Below are positions 25,679-33,212 of a stretch of DNA of 64,000 nt, piece by piece; the first letter of the stretch is position 1, and each line of letters begins with the position of its first letter. The notes under the pieces were generated by a model that did no database searches, was not told the origin of the DNA, and saw only the letters and a program-made list of their open reading frames with translations. Location of the stretch: positions 62,001 through 126,000 of the forward strand of contig CAWGOF010000002.1 in NCBI GenBank assembly GCA_963824225.1, written 5' to 3'. The position numbers and the translations under genes are program-made. This DNA is from CAWGOF01 sp963824225. Lineage in GTDB: Bacteria > Acidobacteriota > Polarisedimenticolia > Polarisedimenticolales > Polarisedimenticolaceae.

Positions 25679-26908
25679 TCAGCCGCGCGTCACGGGTTTC
25701 CGAGCGGCGGCGATCTCGAGCAGGTCGACGGTCTGCCGGGCCGTGCGGTCCCACGAGAACTGCCGGGCCCGCGCGAGGCCGCTCCGGATCCTGTCCTTGC
25801 GCAGCGTCTCGTTGGACAGCAGCTCGCGCATCTCCGCGAACAGCGATCCCGGATCGCCGGGGCGAAAGTAGCCGGCCGCGTCTTCGCACATCTCGCGCAT
25901 GATCTCGAGGTCGGTCGCCACGACGGGTACCCCCGACGCCATGGCCTCGACCAGCGGGTGGCCGAACGTTTCGGCGAGCGACGGGAGCACGAACAGCCGC
26001 GCACCGCGGTACACGGCGGGCAGGTCGGCATACGGCATCTCCCCGTGGAACGTCACGGACCCGTCGAGCGCCAGCTCCCGCACGAGGCTCGTCAGCTGCT
26101 CGAAGTACGGGGGATCGATGACCGCTCCGATGATCACGAGCCGCAGGTCCGAGCAGCCCGGCTCGCGGACGAGCTGCGAGAACGCACGGATGAGCGTCTC
26201 GAAGTTCTTGTGGATCCGGACCGCCGAGACCGACAGGACATACCGTCCCTCGGCGATCGCAGCGCCCGGGGCCTCCGTCGCTCCCCGCTCCAGGCGAAAC
26301 TCCTCACCGATGCCGTGGTACACGACGCTCGTCCGCTCGACGGGGGACCGCAGGAACGGCGTGATGCGCCGGCGCGAGTGCTCCGATACGAAGAACACGC
26401 GCGAAGCTCGCGCCGCGGACAGTCGCGTGACGAGCCGCAGCATCCTGTCCCGGAGCTTCGCTTTCCAGTTCGACCCACGGGGGCCCCAGTACGGGTTGGG
26501 ATTGCGCACCGCGAGGACGACCGGGCACGGCGCCAGGAGCGGCGCAACGTCCGCGGGTGCGAGCAGCACGTCGATCTTCTCCGACCGCAGGAGCAGCGGG
26601 AGCGCCGTCTGCTCCCAGAGCTTCCGGCGTGCCGAGACGGGACGGCCGAACGTGATCCAGCGGTACCGGAAGTTGGCCGGGAGCTCCCGCGCGAGCTTGC
26701 GCTGGTGGGCTCCGAGAAGCACCACGTACTCGTGGGGCGTTCCGAGGGCGGCCAGCGCCGGAAGCAAGTTCAGCAGGTAGGTCACCCCTCCCCCGGTCAC
26801 CGCCGAGGTTCCGTTCACGGCGATCCGCAGGGGCCGGTGGCTCGTGGCCGGACGCGGCTGTGCGCCGAGGGATCGGGCGGAGTCCTTCGCGGTGGTGTTC
26901 ATGTTCAT
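25679..26908 (-). CDS. GT4-family glycosyltransferase
   Basis: The 409-residue protein has the GT-B fold. The N-terminal domain opens with LRIAVNGTSAVTGGGVTYLL, a donor-domain strand reads GRYVLSVSAVRIHKNFETLIRAF, and the nucleotide-sugar site reads LFVLPSLAETFGHPLVEAMASGVPVVA, whose E-x7-E motif is characteristic of GT4 enzymes. No signal peptide is seen, so it acts at the cytoplasmic membrane surface. It is divergent from the SGNH-carbamoyltransferase genes, which suggests a role in the same glycan. Sugar and acceptor are not predictable. Confidence 0.88.
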   Translation of the reverse strand: MNMNTTAKDSARSLGAQPRPATSHRPLRIAVNGTSAVTGGGVTYLLNLLPALAALGTPHEYVVLLGAHQRKLARELPANFRYRWITFGRPVSARRKLWEQTALPLLLRSEKIDVLLAPADVAPLLAPCPVVLAVRNPNPYWGPRGSNWKAKLRDRMLRLVTRLSAARASRVFFVSEHSRRRITPFLRSPVERTSVVYHGIGEEFRLERGATEAPGAAIAEGRYVLSVSAVRIHKNFETLIRAFSQLVREPGCSDLRLVIIGAVIDPPYFEQLTSLVRELALDGSVTFHGEMPYADLPAVYRGARLFVLPSLAETFGHPLVEAMASGVPVVATDLEIMREMCEDAAGYFRPGDPGSLFAEMRELLSNETLRKDRIRSGLARARQFSWDRTARQTVDLLEIAAARKPVTRG

Positions 26909-27045
26909 GTGCTCACGGTCGCCGGCCGAAAACGGAATCAGAACATGCCGTCTTCCCGGCCGGGACGCAAATTCTAGCGCCCGTAGGCCTCGCGTCGTAT
27001 CTTGACGAATTCCGTGTTCCTGGCGCCCGGGACAGGATGGCGTAG

Positions 27046-28041
27046 ATGGTCCGACAGCAGTTCGAATACCATCCCCGGATCGGGTATCGCTTCATCCCGA
27101 ATCTCAAGACGCGGGTCCTTCACGAGGGGGGCGGGTACCTCGTCTACGTCAACTCGCAGGGGTTCCGCTGCCGCCATGAGTTCCTCGCGGCCAAGCCGCC
27201 GGGTGGGAAGCGCGTGCTGTTGTTCGGCGATTCGTTCACCGCCGGGGACGGGGTGCGCAACGAGGCCCGCTTCGGAGACTGGCTCGAGCGGCTCGTGCCC
27301 GGACTCGAGGTGTATAACTTCGGCCTGCCCGGCTCGGGCACGGACCAGCAGTACCTGTGCTTTCAGGAGTACGCGCAGGGGATCGAAAAGGACCTCGTCG
27401 TGATCGCGCTGCAGGTCGAGAACATCCGCCGGGTCGGCAGCAAGTACCGGCCGTACTTCGACGATCGAGGGAAGATGGCGTTCTTCGCCAAGCCGTACTT
27501 CGAGCGCAACGGCGACGGATCGCTGCTGCTCAAGAACGTGCCGGTCCCGCGGGATCCCGTGGACCTGGCCGCGGTCCCCGAAGCGGACCGCGGCTCGCTC
27601 AACCAGGGAGGGCGGTACCCGGCTTTGCGCGGTCTGGTGAACACGCTCGGACTCCGGGACGTGGCGCAGAAGCTGTCGTCGTACCAGCCGTGTCCGGAGT
27701 ACCAGGACGCGTCGCACCCGGCCTGGCTCCTCCTGCGGTCCATCCTCGAGGAGTGGATGGCGCACGCGGGGGCGCCCGTGCTCGTGTTCCTGATCCCGCT
27801 GTATCACTACGTCGAGGAGCTCGCGGATCCCGAGCCGTACCAGATGCGGTTCCGCGAGCTCGCGCGATCCCGCGGTTGGCTCGTCCACGATCCTCTGCCC
27901 GACCTGCGAGCCTACACCGCGGATTCGCGCCGACGCTTCCGCTTCCCCAAAGACGTCCATCCGACCGCCGACGGGCACGAGGCGCTCGCGCGCTCGCTCG
28001 CTCCGGCCGTCGAACGCGTCCTCGCGGTCGCGCGCTCCTGA
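27046..28041 (+). CDS. SGNH/GDSL-type hydrolase or acyltransferase
   Basis: The 331-residue protein has SGNH block I GDSFTAGDG (Ser63), the block II Gly and block III Asn region (YNFGLPGSGTDQQY), and the block V Asp-His pair in KDVHPTADGH near 305-313. These supply the catalytic triad. The N-terminal segment with YVNSQGFR is common in SGNH proteins of polysaccharide clusters that add or remove O-acetyl groups. No signal peptide is visible. It precedes a carbamoyltransferase by 10 bases, so both probably decorate one glycan. Confidence 0.8.
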   Translation: MVRQQFEYHPRIGYRFIPNLKTRVLHEGGGYLVYVNSQGFRCRHEFLAAKPPGGKRVLLFGDSFTAGDGVRNEARFGDWLERLVPGLEVYNFGLPGSGTDQQYLCFQEYAQGIEKDLVVIALQVENIRRVGSKYRPYFDDRGKMAFFAKPYFERNGDGSLLLKNVPVPRDPVDLAAVPEADRGSLNQGGRYPALRGLVNTLGLRDVAQKLSSYQPCPEYQDASHPAWLLLRSILEEWMAHAGAPVLVFLIPLYHYVEELADPEPYQMRFRELARSRGWLVHDPLPDLRAYTADSRRRFRFPKDVHPTADGHEALARSLAPAVERVLAVARS

Positions 28042-28051
28042 CAGGACGACG

Positions 28052-29893
28052 ATGCCCGTTCACGTACTGGGGATCTCCGCGTTCTACCACGATTCCGCCG
28101 CGACCCTCGTCCGCGACGGCGAGATCTTCGCGGCGGCCCAGGAGGAGCGCTTCTCGCGCAAGAAGCACGACGCCCGGTTCCCGAGACACGCCGTCAACTA
28201 CTGTCTCGAGGAGGGGTTCATCGACCCCGCCGAGCTCGACGCGATCGTGTTCTACGACAACCCGTATCTGACGTTCGATCGCGTGCTCAAGAACATCCTG
28301 GAGTTCGCGCCGGCGAGCGAGCCGCAGTGGCGGAAGGCCGCGCCGTCGCTCTTGGGCGTGAAGACGCTGGTCGGGAAGTACATTCGCGAAGCGCTCGGGG
28401 TGGACGTCAAGGTGCTGTTCACCGAGCATCACATGTCGCACGCGGCATCGGCGTTCTACCCCTCGCCGTTCGACGCAGCCGCGATCCTCACGATCGACGG
28501 CGTCGGCGAGTGGGCGACGACCTCGATCGGCGCCGGCCACGGTGACCGGATCGAGTTGATCAAGGAGATCCGCTACCCCCACAGCCTCGGCCTGCTGTAC
28601 AGCGCGATGACCTAGTTCTGCGGGTTCAAGGTGAACTCGGGCGAGTACAAGCTGATGGGCCTCGCCCCGTACGGTCGACCGGTGCATGCGGACACGATCC
28701 GCCAGCACCTGATCGACATCAAACCCGACGGATCGTTCCGCCTTCGACACGGAGCGCTTCGGCTACCTCACGGGCACCGTGATGACCAACGCTGGATTCG
28801 AGGAGCTGTTCGGCGGCCCGGCGCGCAAGCCGGAGTCGCGCATCACGCGCCGGGAGATGGACCTCGCCGCCTCGGTGCAGCACGTGCTCGAGGAGGCGGT
28901 GCTGGCCCTCGCGCAGCACGCCCGCGACCTGACCGGCATGCGCCATCTCGTCCTCGCCGGGGGCGTGGCGCTCAACTGCGTGGCGAACGGCCGGCTACTG
29001 CGGTCGGGCACGTTCGACGATCTGTGGATCCAGCCCGCGGCTGGAGACGCCGGCGGCGCGCTCGGCGCAGCGCTGCTCGCTTCGCACGCGTACTTCGACG
29101 TCCCGCGCCGGCGCAACCCCACGGGGCGCGACGCCCAGCGCGGGAGCTACCTCGGCCCGCGGTTCCCGAGCGACGAGGTGCAGGCGTTCCTGATCGCGGC
29201 GCGGCCTGCCGCACGAGAGGGTCGCGGACGCGAGAGCTGGCCCCGCGTGTGGCGCAGGCGCTCGCGCAGGGCAAGGTCGTCGGGTTCTTCAACGGCCGCA
29301 TGGAGTTCGGGCCGCGCGCGCTCGGCGCGCGATCGATCCTCGGCGATCCGCGCCGCCCCGAGATGCAGTCCGTCATGAACCTGAAGATCAAGTATCCGCG
29401 AGTCGTTCCGTCCGTTCGCGCCCGCGGTGCTCGCGCCCGAGTGTCGCGCGACTACTTCGAGCTCGATCGCGAGAGCCCCTACATGCTGCTCGTCGCGCCG
29501 GTGCGCCGTGACCGCCGCACGGACGGCTGCCCGTCGTCGGTCCGGGACCGGTGACGACATGCTCGAGGTCGTCAACCAGCCGCGATCGGACATCCCGGCC
29601 GTGACGCACGTGGACTACAGCGCCCGGATCCAGACCGTCCAGCCGCGACGACCATCCGGTGTTCTACGACACGCTCGCCGCGTTCGACGCCCTGACCGGC
29701 TGCGGCGTGATCGTCAACACGTCGTTCAACGTGCGCGGCGAGCCGATCGTCTGCACGCCGCAGGATGCCTACTCGCTGCTTCATGCGCACCGAGATGGAC
29801 ATGCTCGTCCTCGAGGACTGCATCCTCCTCAAAGCCGACCAGCCGCAGTTCGAGGACGACGAGGACTGGAGAACGCGCTATGAGCTCGACTGA
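28052..29893 (+). pseudogene. NodU/CmcH-type O-carbamoyltransferase, broken by a stop and about eight indels
   Basis: The family transfers carbamoyl groups from carbamoyl phosphate to hydroxyls of sugars or other acceptors. The N-terminal half is intact: GISAFYHDSAATLV, RFSRKKHDARFP, HHMSHAASAFYPSPF, TIDGVGEW. TAG at 28613-28615 replaces a residue just before FCGFKVNSGEYKLMGLAPYG, which continues in the same frame. Insertions follow near 28741, 29202, 29233, 29395, 29643 and 29780, with a deletion near 29440 and a net insertion in 29500-29555. Conserved blocks (LAGGVALNCVANG, MEFGPRALGARSIL, NTSFNVRGEPIV) survive in successive frames up to a stop at 29893. Consensus error or a very recent pseudogene could explain this. 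Confidence 0.88.
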
Positions 29894-30230
29894 CGGGCGG
29901 GACGAGCTGTTGCAGCGGTTCTTCGAGCAGACGCTCGTGCCGCTGGCCCGCGAGGCCCGCGCGCAGGGGCGCTCGTTCTTTCCCCGGGGCCCCGACCCCG
30001 AAGCGTCGAGCTACTACACGCTCCGAACGTCGACGTCCATGACCAAGGACGATTTCGAGATCACGGCTGCCCGGACCCCGGAGGAAGTTGGACGCGAGCT
30101 GCGCCGGATGTGGGCCGACGACCCGCTCCTCGCTCCGGTGGTGGACGAGCTGCTCGCCCTGATGCCCGATCTCGAGCCGCGAAGCGACGACGACGGCGAC
30201 GTGTCCCCGTTCATCTACGTGATGTTCTAG
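29880..30230 (+). CDS. Small uncharacterised acidic protein downstream of the carbamoyltransferase
   Basis: I do not recognise the family. The 116-residue protein starts at an ATG that overlaps the carbamoyltransferase end by 14 bases (MSSTDGRDELLQRF). It is soluble in appearance, with helical N- and C-terminal parts and a middle segment SYYTLRTSTSMTKDDF. An acidic stretch (EPRSDDDGDV) precedes the end FIYVMF. There is no signal peptide or membrane segment. Position and overlap suggest a partner of the carbamoyltransferase. Small conserved proteins do accompany NodU-type genes in other genomes, but I cannot match this one to them. Confidence 0.65.
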   Translation: MSSTDGRDELLQRFFEQTLVPLAREARAQGRSFFPRGPDPEASSYYTLRTSTSMTKDDFEITAARTPEEVGRELRRMWADDPLLAPVVDELLALMPDLEPRSDDDGDVSPFIYVMF

Positions 30231-30236
30231 CCCGCG

Positions 30237-30944
30237 GTGCGCGATCGAAACACGGCCGCCGCTCTCGTCGGAATCCCGGTCGCGCTGGGGCTCGCGCTCG
30301 CCGGGTGGTTTGTCGGGAATGCGATCTTCCGCGCCCGCGCGACCGAGCGCTTCGTCACGGTGAAGGGCTTCGCCGAACGAGAGGTGCGTGCGGACCTGGC
30401 ACTCTGGCCGGTCGTGTTCACGGTCACAGCCGAGGACCTGGCCACGCTGCAGCGCCGCATCGACGAATCGGCCGGAAAAGTGGCCGCGTTCCTCAAGCGC
30501 GACTTCTCCGCCGACGAGATCTCCCACGCGGCCCCGCGGATCACCGACCGCGAGGCACAGGGGATGCGCTCGGACGGTCGCCCTCTCGAGCGGTACTCCG
30601 CCGAAGGTGTGGTCACCTTGCGGACGGGGAAGATCGAGGCCGTACGTGCTGCCAGCTCTCGTTCTGGCGAGCTCGTCGCCCAGGGCGTGGCCCTGATCCG
30701 CAGCTACGAGTACAACACGCAGTACCTGTTCACCGGGCTCGACAAGCTCAAGCCCGAGATGATCGCGACCGCGACGCAGGACGCTCGGCGCGCGGCCGAG
30801 CAGTTCGCCAAGGATTCGGCAAGTGCCGTCGGGGCGATCCGAAACGCACAGCAAGGACTGTTCAGCGTCGAGGATCGGGACGCGTTCTCTCCGGAGTACA
30901 AGAAGGTTCGGGTCGTCACGACGATCCAGTTCTTTCTCGACTAG
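30237..30944 (+). CDS. SIMPL (DUF541) domain protein, membrane-anchored
   Basis: The 235-residue protein has an N-terminal membrane anchor or uncleaved signal (residues 8-30). The SIMPL domain follows: FVTVKGFAEREVRADLALW, then LERYSAEGVVTLRTGKIEA, LIRSYEYNTQYLFTGLDKLKPEM, and ARRAAEQFAKDSASAVG, ending VRVVTTIQFFLD. SIMPL proteins are periplasmic or surface oligomers of unclear function. The GTG start at 30237 follows the upstream stop by six bases. Confidence 0.88.
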   Translation: MRDRNTAAALVGIPVALGLALAGWFVGNAIFRARATERFVTVKGFAEREVRADLALWPVVFTVTAEDLATLQRRIDESAGKVAAFLKRDFSADEISHAAPRITDREAQGMRSDGRPLERYSAEGVVTLRTGKIEAVRAASSRSGELVAQGVALIRSYEYNTQYLFTGLDKLKPEMIATATQDARRAAEQFAKDSASAVGAIRNAQQGLFSVEDRDAFSPEYKKVRVVTTIQFFLD

Positions 30945-31049
30945 CTCCGATCGCCGTTCTCCGCACGACGGGCCCGGGCTTCTCCGAGCGCGCAAGACGG
31001 GTGTTTCCCCGATGCGCCCAAGCGGCGAAGAACGTCGTTTGCACCGACC

Positions 31050-32729
31050 ATGGAAGCCATGAAACTGTCGCTGAAGCCACCGCATCTCAAGCGTTACAAG
31101 GATGTCCTGCGTCTGTTCTGGAAGTACGGTCGCGCGGACGTGGCCCGTGAGCTCGAGCGGATGGACGGCTGGACCGACGCGCCGCCGCACGACGGGGGCG
31201 CGAGCCCCGAGGAGCTCGCGCAAGACCTCGAGCGCATGGGTCCGACGTTCGTCAAGCTGGGGCAGCTCCTGGCGAGCCGCGCCGACCTGCTCCCTCCACG
31301 CTATCTCGACGCCTTGGCCCGCCTGCAGGACAACGTGCAGCCGTTCTCGTTCGACGAGGTCGACGAGATCGTGCGCACCGAGCTCGGCGTGCGGCTGTCG
31401 AAGGCGTTCTCGACGTTCGACAGCGTGCCGCTCGCAGCGGCATCTTTGGGCCAGGTTCATGCTGCCGCCATGCGCGACGGCCGGCCCGTGGTCGTGAAGG
31501 TGCAGCGCCCGGGGATCCGCCAGCGCATCGTCGAGGATTTCGACGTCCTCGCCGGTCTCGCGGCGCTGCTCGACGGCCACACGACGTTCGGGAAGCGCTA
31601 TCGGCTAGGGCGGATCGTCGACGAGATGAAGTCCACGATCCTGAACGAGCTGGACTACGAGCGCGAAGCGAGCAACCTCGCTCGGCTGGCCGAGAGCCTG
31701 CGCGGCTTCGAGCGCATCCACGTGCCGCTTCCCGTGAGCGACTACACGACACGGAGCGTGCTGACGATGGATTTCGTGCGGGGGACCAAGATCACGCACC
31801 TCAGCCCTTTGACCCGCATCGACATCGACGGGGACGCGCTGGCCGACGAGCTGTTTCGGGCGTACCTGAAGCAGATCCTCGTGGACGGGCTGTTCCACGC
31901 CGATCCGCATCCGGGCAACGTGTTCCTGACAGACGACGGTCGGATTGCGCTCCTCGACCTCGGCATGGTCGGGCGAACGACCACCGCGATGCAGGAGCAG
32001 CTGCTCAAGCTGACCCTCGCGCTCAGCGAAGGGAACGCCGACACCGCGGTCCAGGTGTCGGTTCAGATCGGCGAGCGATCCGATCGGTTCGACGAGCCCG
32101 AGTTCCGACGCCGGGCCGGGCAGTTCCTGGCCGACCAGCGAGAGACGACGCTCGAGCGCATGAACATCGGAAAAACGATGCTCGGCATGGCACGGATCGG
32201 CGCCGAGACCGGTCTCTACCCGCCGTCGAACCTGACGCTCCTGGGCAAGACGCTCCTGCAGCTCGATCAGATCGGCCGGACGTTGGCCCCGGGGTTCGAC
32301 CCCAATGCCGCCGTGCGCCGTCACGTCTCGCAGATCCTGACCCAGCGCATGTGGAACAGCATCTCCCCGAGCAACCTGCTGACTCCGGCGCTCGAGCTGA
32401 AGGACTTCGTGTTCGGCCTACCGGACCGCCTCAACCGGATCCTCGACGCCGTGGGGAATGCCGAGCTCGAGCTCAAGGTGAAGGCGGCCGACACCGACGT
32501 GCTGCTGAAGGCGTTCCAGAAGATCGCGAACCGCATCACGACCGGCCTGGTCCTGGCGGCGTTGATCGTGGGCGCATCCCTGCTCATGCAGGTCGAGACG
32601 TCGTTTCGCCTGTTCGGCTACCCGGGGATCGCGATGCTGTGCTTCCTCGCCGCGGCGGGCGGCGGACTGTGGCTCGTGCTCGACGTACTGGTGCAGGATC
32701 GCCGGGATCGACGCCGCACCCGAAGCTGA
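31050..32729 (+). CDS. UbiB/ABC1 (AarF) family atypical kinase
   Basis: The 559-residue protein has the UbiB-specific KxGQ motif (FVKLGQLLASRADLLP near 70), the Ala-rich nucleotide loop (AAASLGQVHAA), VVVKVQRPG, the catalytic HADPHPGNVFL near 288, and LLDLGMVG. Two C-terminal membrane segments (around 495-540) anchor it. Family members support quinone synthesis or lipid homeostasis by an incompletely known ATPase activity. No ubiquinone gene is adjacent. ATG 31059 is an alternative start with GGAAG just upstream. Confidence 0.9.
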   Translation: MEAMKLSLKPPHLKRYKDVLRLFWKYGRADVARELERMDGWTDAPPHDGGASPEELAQDLERMGPTFVKLGQLLASRADLLPPRYLDALARLQDNVQPFSFDEVDEIVRTELGVRLSKAFSTFDSVPLAAASLGQVHAAAMRDGRPVVVKVQRPGIRQRIVEDFDVLAGLAALLDGHTTFGKRYRLGRIVDEMKSTILNELDYEREASNLARLAESLRGFERIHVPLPVSDYTTRSVLTMDFVRGTKITHLSPLTRIDIDGDALADELFRAYLKQILVDGLFHADPHPGNVFLTDDGRIALLDLGMVGRTTTAMQEQLLKLTLALSEGNADTAVQVSVQIGERSDRFDEPEFRRRAGQFLADQRETTLERMNIGKTMLGMARIGAETGLYPPSNLTLLGKTLLQLDQIGRTLAPGFDPNAAVRRHVSQILTQRMWNSISPSNLLTPALELKDFVFGLPDRLNRILDAVGNAELELKVKAADTDVLLKAFQKIANRITTGLVLAALIVGASLLMQVETSFRLFGYPGIAMLCFLAAAGGGLWLVLDVLVQDRRDRRRTRS

Positions 32730-32732
32730 CCG

Positions 32733-33062
32733 ATGGGCGCCAAGGACCGGCTGATCGAGGCGTTGGCGCTGCCGATCCTGAACGGCACGCTCCTCGCGCC
32801 GTACGGCCAGGCTCGCGAGCTACGGCTCGACACGACCGGCAAGCGTGCAGAAATCCTGCTCGACCTCCACGGCGAGAGCGAGCCGCTGCGTATCACGGTG
32901 GGTCGGTACCGGATCTTCGAGAGAGACGGCGAGACGTTCGTCTCGCTCCACGACATCGAGACCTCGCGCGCATGGATGACCACCCTCGCCGAGCGTGCCG
33001 TCGAACCCCGGGCGCTCAAGCTGCCCCCGGAGCTCGCCGGCGCTCTGTCGCGGTGGATCTAG
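32733..33062 (+). CDS. Conserved hypothetical protein downstream of the UbiB-like kinase
   Basis: I cannot name this 109-residue protein. An amphipathic N-terminal helix (MGAKDRLIEALALPIL) is followed by alternating beta strands (RAEILLDLHGESEPLRITVG, RYRIFERDGETFVSL) and a basic C-terminal helix with SRAWM. There is no signal peptide. It starts three bases after the UbiB-like gene stop, so it is co-translated. A membrane-surface or lipid-binding partner of the kinase is conceivable but not shown by the sequence. Confidence 0.65.
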   Translation: MGAKDRLIEALALPILNGTLLAPYGQARELRLDTTGKRAEILLDLHGESEPLRITVGRYRIFERDGETFVSLHDIETSRAWMTTLAERAVEPRALKLPPELAGALSRWI

Positions 33063-33077
33063 AACGGGAACCGTTCG

Positions 33078-33212
33078 TCAGCTCGCGTCGGGGTAAACGC
33101 GCACCAGATCGGTGCGACCCGCGAGATACGCGGCGACGTCGTCGAGGGCCACAAGCGCGTCCTGTCTGGCGCTTTCAATCCCCCGAAGAATGCGAGCCCG
33201 ATCAAGTGCCAC
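33078..33212 (-). CDS. Candidate small protein (44 residues) overlapping the acyl-CoA synthetase stop
   Basis: A GTG at 33212 lies inside the last codons of the synthetase gene and opens a 44-codon frame (MALDRARILRGIESARQD to DLVRVYPDAS). It reads as one long amphipathic helix plus a short tail. The start-stop overlap matches the coupling style of real pairs in this window. It fills the gap between the synthetase and the convergent gene. Codon third positions are less GC-rich at its start than in neighbouring genes. The frame could be chance. Confidence 0.4.
   Translation of the reverse strand: MALDRARILRGIESARQDALVALDDVAAYLAGRTDLVRVYPDAS

Noticed and set aside
28613..28615. The in-frame TAG in the carbamoyltransferase as a recoded codon (pyrrolysine or another readthrough).
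   Set aside because: It sits beside many frameshifts in the same gene. TAG serves as an ordinary stop in other genes here, and no recoding signal is seen.
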